Source of the DNA: Shinella sp032095155
Lineage (GTDB): Bacteria > Pseudomonadota > Alphaproteobacteria > Rhizobiales > Rhizobiaceae
Length of the DNA stretch: 64,000 nt
Direction: 5' to 3'
Assembly (NCBI RefSeq): GCF_049199905.1
Contig: NZ_JBLZPK010000028.1
Coordinates: forward strand, 1 to 64,000
How positions within the stretch are numbered: position 1 is the stretch's first letter; every line of letters begins with the position of its first letter. A program made the translations under genes and the position numbers. The notes beneath the pieces are model-generated. The model did no database searches and was not told the origin of the DNA. It saw nothing but the letters and a program-made list of their open reading frames with translations. Below, piece by piece: positions 17,061 through 25,804 of the stretch.

Positions 17061-17855
17061 ATGTTCGGAACATCAAACGGAGTGTCGATCCCCACGCTTT
17101 CCATGGCCCTGCTCGCCGCGGTGGTTCTCGTTGTGCCGGTCCATGCGGCTGATCGCGGCAAAAAGGGCGGCGGACTTGGTGTCGGCGTCGGTGTCAGCAT
17201 CGGCGGCGCCAAGGCCGGCGTGGGCGCCAATGTCGGCGGTTCACGAGGTCTTGCCAATGTTGGCGCCCGCACAAGCGTCGGCGGCAAGAATGGCGTGAAT
17301 GCCGGCGTCGGCGCGAATGTCGGCGGCTCGAAGGGTGTGGCCAATGCCGGTGTCGGCGCATCGGTGGGTGGACGCAATGGCGTAAATGCGGGCGTAGGCG
17401 CCACGGTTGGCGGCTCGAAAGGTCTGGCGAATGCCAATGTCGGGGCCTCGGTCGGCGGCCGCAACGGCGTGAATGCAGGCGTCAACGCCAATGTTGGAGG
17501 TTCCCGTGGCCTTCTCGACGCCAACGCACGGGCGACAGTCGGCGGTTCGAGCGGCCTCGGCGTCGGTGTCGGCGCCAATGTCGGCGGCCGCGGATTGCTC
17601 GATGCAGATGTCGATATCAGTCTTGGGGGAGACGACGAAAGCGTGACACTAACCACGCCCGTCGACCGCGGCAAACCCGGCGATGGCCGTCCCACTCCCG
17701 GCAAGGATCGGGATCGCGCGATCGTTGCTGACTTTGCCCAGCTGTCGCCAAGCGATAAGCAGCAGATGCTCAAGCGCTGCCGCGGCGTCAACAGCGGCGG
17801 TTATGATGCGGCGCTGGTCAAACTCTGCCGCCTGCTGGAAACGGCATCGCGCTAG
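17061..17855 (+). CDS. Secreted glycine-rich repeat protein
   Basis: This 264-residue protein starts at an ATG with a GGGAGG site. A signal peptide covers about residues 1-30 (VVLVVPVHAA-D). Residues 52-167 contain four tandem repeats of 29 residues, each two alternating 14/15-residue units of the form AxVGAxVGGxxGxx. Weaker copies flank both sides (38-51 and 168-190). A non-repetitive C-terminus of about 45 residues (FAQLSPSDKQQMLKRCRG, with two Cys) ends the protein. The regular Val/Gly period suggests a beta-solenoid or fibre-like surface protein. No function is known to me. The next three genes, on the opposite strand, are the ATP-grasp triad. Confidence 0.8.
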   Translation: MFGTSNGVSIPTLSMALLAAVVLVVPVHAADRGKKGGGLGVGVGVSIGGAKAGVGANVGGSRGLANVGARTSVGGKNGVNAGVGANVGGSKGVANAGVGASVGGRNGVNAGVGATVGGSKGLANANVGASVGGRNGVNAGVNANVGGSRGLLDANARATVGGSSGLGVGVGANVGGRGLLDADVDISLGGDDESVTLTTPVDRGKPGDGRPTPGKDRDRAIVADFAQLSPSDKQQMLKRCRGVNSGGYDAALVKLCRLLETASR

Positions 17856-17889
17856 GACTTGCAACGACGGTGGCCGTTCGCGGCCGCCG

Positions 17890-18711
17890 TCAGCTCTGAC
17901 TTTGCGACTGGCTCTGGCCCGCCGCTTCCACCGTGATGGCGACGCTCATCGTCTCCGAGGCGCTGCCCACAACCATGCCGGAGATTGGTGCGGCATCCGT
18001 GTAGTCCAGACCGCTCGATAGGCGGACATAGCGTGCGTCTGGGCAAATATTGTTGGCGGCGTCGAAGCCAACCCAGCCGAGACCCTGCAGGTGCACCTCC
18101 GCCCAGGCATGGCTTGCCGTCTGCTCCGGCTCCTCCATCAGCAGGTAGCCCGAGACGTAGCGCGCGGGAATGCCGAGATGACGGGCGGCGGCGAGGAAGA
18201 TATGGGCGTGGTCCTGACAGACGCCCTGCTTCTGCTCCAACGCCTGTTCGGCCGTCGTATCGGCGGCCGTTTCACCCGGCTTGTATTCGACGCCCGTATG
18301 GATGGCGGCCATGATGGCGTGCATGCGCGCCAGTTCATTGTCGCCCGTCGAGGCCGTGGCGAGCTCGCGGATGAGCTTACCTGGCTTGGTCAGCGGCGTC
18401 TCGCGTAGATAGAGCCACAGCGGCACGAAGCCCTGATGTGGGCCGAAGACGCCAGCCCGGTCCTCCGTGTCCACCTCGCCCTCGGCGACGATGCGGATCG
18501 TCACCTGCTCTGCATTGGTGCTGACGAGATCGACATGGTTGCCGAAATGATCGGTGTAGCCGGCTTCGACGCGGGCGCCGTGCACGGTGGTTGCCCATGC
18601 GCGCACGATCTGGCCCGGCTGCGTCTTCGGCGTCAGCCGCAGGCGCTGCAGCGAATACTGCACCGGGTCGTCATAGGTATATTCCGTCGTATGGCTGATC
18701 TTCAGTCGCAT
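17890..18711 (-). CDS. Transglutaminase-like protease-fold protein of the ATP-grasp/alpha-E triad
   Basis: This 273-residue protein has the bacterial transglutaminase N-terminal beta domain (MRLKISHTTEYTYDDPV). A transglutaminase core follows, with the catalytic Cys in GVCQDHAHIF, His in ASHAWAEV and Asp in VGFDAANN. The C-terminus ends in an unusual QSQSQSQS run. It is the last gene of a leftward triad with the alpha-E and ATP-grasp proteins, a widely conserved set proposed to make or trim peptide bonds on an unknown substrate. Confidence 0.9.
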   Translation of the reverse strand: MRLKISHTTEYTYDDPVQYSLQRLRLTPKTQPGQIVRAWATTVHGARVEAGYTDHFGNHVDLVSTNAEQVTIRIVAEGEVDTEDRAGVFGPHQGFVPLWLYLRETPLTKPGKLIRELATASTGDNELARMHAIMAAIHTGVEYKPGETAADTTAEQALEQKQGVCQDHAHIFLAAARHLGIPARYVSGYLLMEEPEQTASHAWAEVHLQGLGWVGFDAANNICPDARYVRLSSGLDYTDAAPISGMVVGSASETMSVAITVEAAGQSQSQSQS

Positions 18712-18727
18712 CGTTTGCCCCCCGCTC

Positions 18728-19675
18728 TCAACGATAGAAGCGGTAGCCGTCGGAGATCTCTTCCCCGAGGCGGTTGTTGTGAACGATGAACTCCTCGATG
18801 AATTCGTGGAGCCCCTGTTCCATGATGTCGTCGATGTTGCGGCTGCGCAGCAGCATCAACGTCGCGGAAGCCGTCTCGTGTGCCGCATGGTTGTCGCCGT
18901 AGAGTTTGGCGAGGTAACCGAGATTGCTGACGAGCTTGTCGTAGCTATAGGCCAGCGAGCGCGGCATGCGGTCGTTGAGGATCAGGAAGTCCGAAATGTT
19001 GGTCGAGGAATAATCGCCGTCATAGACCCAGCTGTAGGAGCGATGAGCCGAGACCGAGCGCAGGATCGATTCCCATTGCATGTTGTCGAGCGACGAGCCG
19101 ACCTTGGCGATGGCCGGCAGCAGCACGTAATACTTCACGTCGAGGATACGGGCGGTGTTGTCCGCCCGCTCGATGAAGGTGCCGATGCGCGAGAAGTTGT
19201 AGATGTCGTCGCGCAGCATGGTGCCGTGAAAGGCGCCGCGGATGAGGGCGGTGCAGCGCTTGATCGTACCGATCACCTCCGGCATGTCGGCGGGCTTCAC
19301 GCGTTTGGAGAGCGCAATCTTAAGCTCGATCCAGCACTCGTTCGTCGCTTCCCAGGTCTCGCGCGTCAATGCGGTACGCACCATGCGCGCATTGTTGCGG
19401 GCGGATTCGATGCAGGACATGACGCTTGACGGGTTGGCAGGGTCGCGCAGCAGGTAGTCGATGGCGTCCGCACTCGTCAGCTTGCCGTGCACGCTGTCGA
19501 AATCCTCCCGCACGCCGGCACTTTGCAGTACGCCGTCCCAGTCCTCGTCGGAGGAGCCGGAGCGTGTCAGCGCCATGCGCAGGCCCGCATCGATGAGACG
19601 GGCGATGTTTTCAGCGCGCTCGATATAGCGGAACATCCAGTAGAGGCCGTTTGCAGTTCTTCCCAGCATAGGCAT
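18728..19675 (-). CDS. Alpha-E domain protein
   Basis: This 315-residue, mainly helical alpha-E (DUF403) protein carries the N-terminal signature MLGRTANGLYWMFRYIERAENIARLIDAG. The start MPMLGR at 19675 is supported by GGAGG in the upstream gene's end and by a TGATG overlap with that gene's stop. The longer open frame upstream is a shadow of the ATP-grasp gene. Alpha-E proteins nearly always travel with circularly permuted ATP-grasp and transglutaminase partners; their biochemical role is unknown. Confidence 0.92.
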   Translation of the reverse strand: MPMLGRTANGLYWMFRYIERAENIARLIDAGLRMALTRSGSSDEDWDGVLQSAGVREDFDSVHGKLTSADAIDYLLRDPANPSSVMSCIESARNNARMVRTALTRETWEATNECWIELKIALSKRVKPADMPEVIGTIKRCTALIRGAFHGTMLRDDIYNFSRIGTFIERADNTARILDVKYYVLLPAIAKVGSSLDNMQWESILRSVSAHRSYSWVYDGDYSSTNISDFLILNDRMPRSLAYSYDKLVSNLGYLAKLYGDNHAAHETASATLMLLRSRNIDDIMEQGLHEFIEEFIVHNNRLGEEISDGYRFYR

Positions 19676-21099
19676 CAGTCCTCCAGTACCCAGGTGTCCT
19701 TCGTGCCGCCGCCCTGGCTGGAGTTGACCACCAGCGAGCCTTCCTTCAGCGCCACGCGGGTCAGCCCGCCGGGAATGATCTGCACCTTGTCGGAAACGAG
19801 CACATAGGGCCGCAAATCCACGTGCCGGGGCGCAATGCCCTTGTTGACGAGGATCGGCACCGTGGAAAGCGACAGCGTCGGCTGCGCGATATAGTTCGAC
19901 GGCCGGGCCTTCAGCTTTTCGGCGAAGGCCGCGCATTCCTTCTTCGAGGCGGTCGGGCCGACGAGCATGCCGTAGCCGCCCGAGCCGTGCACTTCCTTGA
20001 CCACCAGCTCCTCAAGATGGTCGAGCACGTATTTGAGGCTGTCCTCCTCCGAGCAGCGCCAGGTTGGTACGTTTTCGAGGATCGCCTTGCGGCCGGTATA
20101 GAACTCGACGATCTCCGGCATGTAGGAATAGATCGCCTTGTCGTCGCAGATGCCGGTGCCGGGGGCGTTGGCAATCGTGATGTTGCCGGCCTTGTAGACA
20201 TCCATGATGCCGGGAATGCCGAGCGCCGAATCCGGCCGGAAGGTGAGGGGATCGAGGAAATCGTCGTCGACGCGGCGGTAGAGCACGTCGATCGCTTCAT
20301 AGCCCCGGGTCGTGCGCATCTTCACCTTGCCGTCGACGACGCGCAGGTCCGAGCCCTCGACCAGTTCCACGCCCATCATATCGGCGAGGAAGGAATGTTC
20401 GTAATAGGCGGAATTGAAGATGCCTGGCGTCAGCACGGCAATGCGCGGCTTGCCGGAACAGCCGGGGGGTGCAAGCGACGCAAGGCTCTGCCGCAGGGTC
20501 TTCGGATAGTCTTCGACCGGGCGCACCTTGTTGAGGTGGAACAGCTCCGGGAACATCTGCATCATGGTTTCGCGGTTTTCCAGCATGTAGCTGACGCCGG
20601 AAGGCGTGCGGGCATTGTCTTCCAGCACGTAGAACTGGTCTTCGCCCGTGCGTACGATATCGGTGCCGACGATGTGGGTATAGACGCCGCCCGGCGGCTT
20701 GAAGCCGATCATCTGCGGCAGGAAGGCGACATTGCGCTCGATCAGTTCGCGCGGCACGCGGCCGGCCTTGATGATTTCCTGCTTGTGGTAGATGTCGTCG
20801 AGAAAGGCGTTTAGGGCGATGACCCGCTGTTCGATGCCCTGGGCGAGCTTGCGCCACTCTCTGCCGGAAATGATGCGTGGGATGATGTCGAAGGGGATGA
20901 GCTTTTCGGAGCTGTCTTCGTGCCCGTAGACCGCGAAGGTGATGCCGGTTTTTCGAAAGAGGTTCTCGGCGTCTCTTGATTTGGCGATCAGGCGAGCCCG
21001 ATCCTGTCCTTCGTACCAGTCGTGATACTTGTCATAGGGTTGCCGCGGGTTTGAGTCCGCGTTCATCATTTCATCAAATGCCAAAGGCGTGTTCCCCAT
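19675..21099 (-). CDS. Circularly permuted ATP-grasp protein (peptide-ligase type)
   Basis: This 474-residue protein of the circularly permuted type-2 ATP-grasp family (DUF404/407) contains the family stretches GVYTHIVGTDIVRT, VLEDNARTPSGVSYMLENR, LTPGIFNSAYYEHSFLA, NAPGTGICDDKAIYSYMPE and KEVHGSGGYGMLVGP (a nucleotide-binding Gly loop). ATP-grasp enzymes form amide bonds through acyl-phosphates. It leads a translationally coupled operon with the alpha-E and transglutaminase genes. The substrate is unknown. Confidence 0.92.
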   Translation of the reverse strand: MGNTPLAFDEMMNADSNPRQPYDKYHDWYEGQDRARLIAKSRDAENLFRKTGITFAVYGHEDSSEKLIPFDIIPRIISGREWRKLAQGIEQRVIALNAFLDDIYHKQEIIKAGRVPRELIERNVAFLPQMIGFKPPGGVYTHIVGTDIVRTGEDQFYVLEDNARTPSGVSYMLENRETMMQMFPELFHLNKVRPVEDYPKTLRQSLASLAPPGCSGKPRIAVLTPGIFNSAYYEHSFLADMMGVELVEGSDLRVVDGKVKMRTTRGYEAIDVLYRRVDDDFLDPLTFRPDSALGIPGIMDVYKAGNITIANAPGTGICDDKAIYSYMPEIVEFYTGRKAILENVPTWRCSEEDSLKYVLDHLEELVVKEVHGSGGYGMLVGPTASKKECAAFAEKLKARPSNYIAQPTLSLSTVPILVNKGIAPRHVDLRPYVLVSDKVQIIPGGLTRVALKEGSLVVNSSQGGGTKDTWVLED

Positions 21100-21381
21100 T
21101 TTTCGCCATTTGAGTACAACATAAGAGGCAATGCAAGAACCATGCTCAATGAGAGGAAAAGAATTCTCATACCGCTTTGGGCGCGTTTAAACCGGCCGTG
21201 GCGACGGTTTTTCCTGGTGGCTGCATGACGGTTGAAGAGGTTCGTGCCGAAATGATGGGCAGATGCCGAAAGCATGGTCGCACCCGCCTTCCGCTGAACC
21301 TAATCATCAAGGAAATTCCTTTGACCATCACGGGGGTAGCGCCTATCGCTCGCGCACGTTTGTCCTGATGCCGGAAATCCC
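21100..21381. other. Intergenic region with no convincing gene
   Basis: This 282-base divergent region lies between the ATP-grasp operon and the exporter. A 63-codon rightward frame (21177-21368) exists but has no ribosome site or recognisable sequence. The region presumably holds both promoters; I saw no strong hexamers or terminator. Confidence 0.6.
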
Positions 21382-22254
21382 ATGTCCCTCGATCGTCTGG
21401 CGCCCGCCATCTTCGTCCTGCTCTGGTCGACCGGCTGGGTCGTCGCCAAATACGCCACCTTCGTTTCCGAGCCGCTGACCTTCCTAAGCATCCGCTACCT
21501 GACGGCCGCGATCCTGTTTGCCGGCTTCTGTCTGGTCTCCGGCGCATCCTGGCCGCGCGACCGGCGCACCATCGCGCACGCCGTCGTCTCCGGTGCCTTC
21601 CTGCACGGCATCTATCTCGGGGCCGTCTGGTGGGCGATCGGGCAAGGCGTGCCGGCAGCACTCTCCTCGATCATCGCCGCGCTCCAGCCGTTGATGACGG
21701 CGCTTGCCGCCCCCTTCTTCATCGGTGAACGGTTGAGCGGCACGCAGAAGATGGGTCTCGGCCTCGGCTTCCTCGGCGTGCTGCTTGCCGTCTTGCCGAA
21801 ATTCTTCGGCCACGGTGCTGCGGAAATTCCAGCCTTAGCCATCGTCATCAACATGCTCGGCATGGCCGCCGTCACCTATGGCACGATCTACCAGAAACAA
21901 TATCTGCCGACCGGCGACATCCGCGCCATCGCGACCCTGCAATATGTCGGCGCGCTGATCGTCACATTCCCTTTTGCCATGGGGCTGGAAAACCTGCATG
22001 TCGATTTCGGCCTGACCTTCGTGGCGCTGCTGGCCTGGGCCGTGCTCGGCATTTCGATGGGCGCGATCCTGCTCTTGCTCTATCTGCTGCGCCGGGGTCA
22101 GGTTTCGCGCGCGGCGTCGCTGATCTATCTGGTGCCGCCGATCGCGGCCGTGCAGGCGGCCGCCATCTTCGGCGAGGAACTGACGATCCCGATGATCCTG
22201 GGCACCACGATTTCGGTGGTCGGGGTCTATCTCACCAATCGCAAAGCGGCCTGA
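21382..22254 (+). CDS. EamA/DMT-family exporter
   Basis: This 290-residue inner-membrane protein has about ten hydrophobic helices arranged as two EamA repeats. The sequence begins PAIFVLLWSTGWVVAKYA, typical of drug/metabolite (amino-acid or nucleotide-metabolite) exporters. The substrate cannot be told from the sequence. It is transcribed alone and converges with rhlE, with a bidirectional terminator between them. Confidence 0.9.
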   Translation: MSLDRLAPAIFVLLWSTGWVVAKYATFVSEPLTFLSIRYLTAAILFAGFCLVSGASWPRDRRTIAHAVVSGAFLHGIYLGAVWWAIGQGVPAALSSIIAALQPLMTALAAPFFIGERLSGTQKMGLGLGFLGVLLAVLPKFFGHGAAEIPALAIVINMLGMAAVTYGTIYQKQYLPTGDIRAIATLQYVGALIVTFPFAMGLENLHVDFGLTFVALLAWAVLGISMGAILLLLYLLRRGQVSRAASLIYLVPPIAAVQAAAIFGEELTIPMILGTTISVVGVYLTNRKAA

Positions 22255-22262
22255 ACAAACAA

Positions 22263-22288
22263 AAACGGCGGGCCGAAGCCCGCCGTTT
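22263..22288. terminator. Bidirectional terminator between exporter gene and rhlE
   Basis: AAACGGCGGGC (22263-22273) pairs perfectly with GCCCGCCGTTT (22278-22288) around a CGAA loop. The A and T flanks make it a Rho-independent terminator in both directions for the convergent genes. Confidence 0.88.
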
Positions 22289-22308
22289 CTCATTCTATGT
22301 CGATCCGC

Positions 22309-23736
22309 TTACGCCTGTTCGCGACGCTGGCCGTCCGGCCGGCGCGGCTTGCCGTGGCTCTGCGGGCGGCCCTGGCCGTTGCCGCCGCCGTGGTTGCGGT
22401 TCTGGCGCTCGCCCTGCTTCTGGGCGGGGCGGCCGCCATGGGCACGCTTGCCGGCTGCGGGTGCGCCACCTTCGGAGGCTGCCTGCGAACCCTCGCCGAA
22501 CGGCTTGCGCGGCGGACGCTGGCCGGCGCGGCCCTGGCTGGCGCGTTGGCCGCTGCCGCTGCGCGGCTTGCGCGACTTGCCGCCGGGACCGGCCGTGATG
22601 ACCGCAGGCGCTTCGCCGCTGGCGACGGTGATCTGGATACCCATCAGCTTCTCGATGTCGCGCAGCAGGTGCGCCTCATCCGGCGTGCAGAAGGCGATCG
22701 CGATGCCGTCGCGGCCATTGCGGGCCGTACGGCCGATGCGGTGAACGTAAGCGTCCGCCACTTCCGGCAGGTCGTAATTGTAAACGTGGGTGACGCCGGG
22801 AATGTCGATGCCGCGGGCAGCGACGTCGGTGGCAACGAGCACGCGGATTTCGCCGTCACGGAAGGCCTTCAGCGCGCGTTCGCGCTGGCCCTGGCTCTTG
22901 TTGCCGTGGATCGAGGCAGCCTTGAAGCCGATATGCTCGAGATGCTTCATCAGCTTCTCGGCGCCATGCTTGGTGCGCGAGAAGACGAGCGACAGGCCGT
23001 CCGGGTTGTCGGTGAGCGTCTTGCGCAGGATCTGCGCCTTCTGGTCCTTGCCGGGAACGTGGTGCACATACTGCTCCACCTTGTCGGCAGCCTTGCCCGG
23101 AGGGGTCACTTCGACCTTCTTCGGGTTGACGAGATATTCGCCGGCAAGCTCGCCGATCAGCTTCGGCATGGTGGCCGAGAAGAGCAGCGTCTGGCGGTTC
23201 TTCGGCACCATCTTGGAGATCTTGCGCAGATCGTGAATGAAGCCGAGATCGAGCATCTGGTCGGCTTCGTCGAGCACGAGGTAGCGGGCCTGCGTCAGCG
23301 TCACGGCTTTGCGGGCAACGAGATCGAGCAGGCGGCCCGGCGTGGCGACAAGGATGTCGGTGCCGCGCGACAGCATTTCGGACTGCTTGTTGATGGAGGC
23401 ACCGCCAACGACGGTGACGACGCGCAGCGGGGTCTTCTTGACGAAGTCGCGCAGGTTGTCGGCGATCTGGTTCACCAGTTCGCGGGTGGGTGCGAGGATG
23501 AGAGCGCGGATGTTGCGTGGGTCGGGACGGCGCGCGTCGGCGAGCAGCTTTTCGATCATCGGCAGGCCGAAAGCGGCCGTCTTGCCGGTGCCGGTCTGGG
23601 CAAGGCCGATCAGGTCGGAGCCTTCCATGACGAGCGGAATGGCCTTTTCCTGGATCGGGGTCGCTTTTTCAAAGCCGAGCGTGGAGAGGGTAGCGACAAT
23701 GGTCTGCGAGAGGCCGAGGTCGTGAAAAGTGGTCAA
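22309..23736 (-). CDS. rhlE: DEAD-box ATP-dependent RNA helicase, RhlE type
   Basis: This 475-residue RNA helicase has the motifs in order: ATPIQEKAIP (Q), AQTGTGKTAAF (I), PTRELVNQI (Ia), TPGRLLDL (Ib), VLDEADQM (II), SATMP (III), ARGIDIPGVTHVYNYD (V) and HRIGRTAR (VI). The C-terminal tail of about 100 residues is basic and Gly/Gln/Arg-rich, as in RhlE proteins. I prefer the TTG at 23736 because the residues after it (TTFHDLGLS) align with the start of E. coli RhlE and an AAAGG site sits eight bases upstream. An in-frame ATG at 23784 would add 16 residues. Confidence 0.92.
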   Translation of the reverse strand: MTTFHDLGLSQTIVATLSTLGFEKATPIQEKAIPLVMEGSDLIGLAQTGTGKTAAFGLPMIEKLLADARRPDPRNIRALILAPTRELVNQIADNLRDFVKKTPLRVVTVVGGASINKQSEMLSRGTDILVATPGRLLDLVARKAVTLTQARYLVLDEADQMLDLGFIHDLRKISKMVPKNRQTLLFSATMPKLIGELAGEYLVNPKKVEVTPPGKAADKVEQYVHHVPGKDQKAQILRKTLTDNPDGLSLVFSRTKHGAEKLMKHLEHIGFKAASIHGNKSQGQRERALKAFRDGEIRVLVATDVAARGIDIPGVTHVYNYDLPEVADAYVHRIGRTARNGRDGIAIAFCTPDEAHLLRDIEKLMGIQITVASGEAPAVITAGPGGKSRKPRSGSGQRASQGRAGQRPPRKPFGEGSQAASEGGAPAAGKRAHGGRPAQKQGERQNRNHGGGNGQGRPQSHGKPRRPDGQRREQA

Positions 23737-24034
23737 GTCAAATACCTTTCGGGGCGCCAAACAGGTATCGCCGGAACGCACCATGCGCTTCCGGTTTCGT
23801 CTGGCGTCAAGAACCCCGCGTGAATTGGGAACTTGTGGGTTGGTTGGCTATCGTCTGCGCAGTCATCCGCAAAATGGGAGGCGGATCGTCTCTTGCGCTT
23901 GTCCTTCTTGGCATCCCGTACAGGGAAATCGCTGGCTCGCTCACGCGGCGGCCGAAGGGCGACGCTGCGGCTCATGTCGTTGTTTTGCGCCAAAAAGTCA
24001 AGTGCTACTTTCGCAGGTGCAAAAAGGGGATCCC
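23737..24034. other. Intergenic leader upstream of rhlE
   Basis: 298 bases separate rhlE from the AlkD-like gene, both leftward. A leftward frame with a basic 80-residue tail ends in a TTGA overlap with the rhlE start, but it overlaps the neighbouring gene and has no ribosome site, so I do not call it. Long leaders are common in cold-regulated helicase genes; no specific element was recognised. Confidence 0.5.
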
Positions 24035-25135
24035 TCAATCCATGCGCAGATCGAAGTCGGCGGAGGCTGAAACCGTACCGTTGATGAGGATGTCGATGCG
24101 GTGCCGGCCGGGATAATAGACGCGTGTGGTGATCGCCCGGATGGCATGGTCCTTGTCGATCGACTGGCGCCCGCCCGCCGGCAGGTCCAGCGTCTTCCAC
24201 TTGAACACTTTCGGCGCCAGCGTGCCGTTCGCCTTCACATGATGGATCGCGTAGTCGATCATCAGTCGCTGCGGTTCGGCATCTCCGTTGCTGACGGTGA
24301 TGGAAAAGCTCAGCTTGTCGCCGAAGGTGACGACGGGTGTTGCGACCGTCAGGCTGGCAGCAATGCCGCGCGCTGCGGCAAAGCCGAAATTGGCGAGCGC
24401 CTTGGTGTCACCCTTCTTGAGCAGCGTGCGCGAAGCATGGCGCAGCAACTGGCGCCGCTCGGTTGAGGCGCCGTCGATATGACGCTCCACGAAATCGGCG
24501 ACGAGGGCAGGGTGGTCCTTGGCGATATCGTTGAGGCTGTTGGCGACGGAACGACGGACATAATCCTCGGGGTCGTCGAGAAGCGCGACGAGGATCGGCA
24601 GGATAGGTGCGGGCGCTTTCACCAAGGCCGGCAGGCTCATTGCCCAGGGTAGACGCGGGCGGGTGCCTTCGGAGGCGAGGCGGCGGACATGGTGGTTGGC
24701 GTCCGCCACCCAGCCGGAGATTTCGGCGAGCGCCCGGTCCTGCTCCGCATGGATGAAGCGGCGAATGCCGAATTCTGCGGTGAAATGCGGTGTCAGTGCC
24801 TTGAGGAGGGCGAGTGACACGTCGAAATGGCCAAGGCCGTGTTCGGAGACGAACTGATTGACGGGCAGCAACGCCCAGCCGGAAAGGCCCGGTTTTCCGT
24901 GCTCCGGCAAGGCCTTGCGGAGAATACCCGCGGCAGCGGCATAATCGGCGGGTAGCGTCTGCGTCAGCGCATCCTTGATCCGCTCGGCACGCTGCATCAG
25001 TTCCAGCGTCTCCATGCCATCGGTCGCCAGCGCCGTGAAGCGATCCGCGTCGAAATCGGGTGCTACGCGGAAGATATGGCCGGCCATGTCCGTCACCAGT
25101 CCGGGATGCAGCAGGTTTTTCAACGGTTCGGCCAT
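24035..25135 (-). CDS. AlkD-like HEAT-repeat DNA alkylation repair family protein
   Basis: This 366-residue helical-repeat protein is of the DNA-alkylation-repair (AlkD/AlkC) superfamily. HEAT-like repeats run through the first two thirds (ILPILVALLDDPEDYVRRSVANSLNDIAKDHPALV). The C-terminal third looks like a beta domain (VTFGDKLSFSITVSNGDAEP), as in AlkC-type proteins. Members remove alkylated bases without flipping them. The ATG at 25135 (MAEPLKNLLHPG) has an AGGAG site; the frame is open 55 codons further but without support. Confidence 0.85.
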   Translation of the reverse strand: MAEPLKNLLHPGLVTDMAGHIFRVAPDFDADRFTALATDGMETLELMQRAERIKDALTQTLPADYAAAAGILRKALPEHGKPGLSGWALLPVNQFVSEHGLGHFDVSLALLKALTPHFTAEFGIRRFIHAEQDRALAEISGWVADANHHVRRLASEGTRPRLPWAMSLPALVKAPAPILPILVALLDDPEDYVRRSVANSLNDIAKDHPALVADFVERHIDGASTERRQLLRHASRTLLKKGDTKALANFGFAAARGIAASLTVATPVVTFGDKLSFSITVSNGDAEPQRLMIDYAIHHVKANGTLAPKVFKWKTLDLPAGGRQSIDKDHAIRAITTRVYYPGRHRIDILINGTVSASADFDLRMD

Positions 25136-25345
25136 GAGGATCTCCTGTCGTCGGCGGCACCCTAGCGGGCCGCGTCGGCCGGCGCATAGGGGCGCAAAAT
25201 GCTTTCCAACAGCTTCGTGATCATCGCCACCCGGAACATGCCGGACGGCGTTGCGTTGGTTCACTGCGCATCCGGCCACAATCCTGTTGGATGCTCTCAA
25301 CGGCAGAACAGCTGCCAGTCCACAAACTCGCTACGGGAGTGAAAC

Positions 25346-25798
25346 ATGACCGCTACGACTTGGATTCTCGCCGCCGACGGCAACCAGGCCCGCCTCTTGA
25401 AGGGGGTGAACCTGCTGAAGGACGAACAGCAGAGCCCGGAGCAGGAAGTCTTTCGCTGGGAGCCGAAGAGGGCGCAGGACATCATGGCCGATAAGCCCGG
25501 CCGCAGCCATTCCTCCGTCGGCCATGGCCGTTCCGCCATGGAATATTCGAGCGATCCGGTGCGGGAGGAGCAGCAGAAATTCACCGCCGAAGTCGCCGGC
25601 CTGATCGACGGCTACGCCGCCGAAGGCGCCTTCGACCGGCTGGTGGTCTGCGCCGCTCCGCAGACGCTCGGGGACCTGCGCAACAAGCTCTCCGATAAAT
25701 CCCGCACACTGACCATGGCCGAGATCGACAAGAACTTTTCGAACCTGCCGACGGACAAGCTGATCTCGTCCGTCCGCTCAATCATGTTCGACGCCTGA
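25346..25798 (+). CDS. Host-attachment family protein
   Basis: This 150-residue protein belongs to the family annotated as required for attachment to host cells. It starts MTATTWILAADGNQARLL, typical of this baeRF-like (eRF1-like) fold, and has the conserved C-terminal VVCAAPQTLGDLRNKL followed by KNFSNLPTDKL. A GGGAG ribosome site precedes it. The family name comes from an Agrobacterium attachment study; the molecular function is unclear. Confidence 0.85.
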   Translation: MTATTWILAADGNQARLLKGVNLLKDEQQSPEQEVFRWEPKRAQDIMADKPGRSHSSVGHGRSAMEYSSDPVREEQQKFTAEVAGLIDGYAAEGAFDRLVVCAAPQTLGDLRNKLSDKSRTLTMAEIDKNFSNLPTDKLISSVRSIMFDA

Positions 25799-25804
25799 CC
25801 CTTT

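Noticed and set aside
16568..17152. Rightward frame crossing the assembly gap
   Set aside because: Created by undetermined bases; both sides belong to other features.
21177..21368. 63-codon rightward frame before the exporter gene
   Set aside because: No ribosome site, no hydrophobic or conserved pattern; the intergenic region is better read as promoters.
22297..23823. 508-codon rightward open frame opposite rhlE
   Set aside because: Starts in the terminator region and mirrors helicase codons; no family match.
23733..24200. Leftward frame between the AlkD-like gene and rhlE ending in a TTGA overlap with the rhlE start
   Set aside because: Overlaps the AlkD-like gene, has no start support and no recognisable sequence; the overlap is probably chance.
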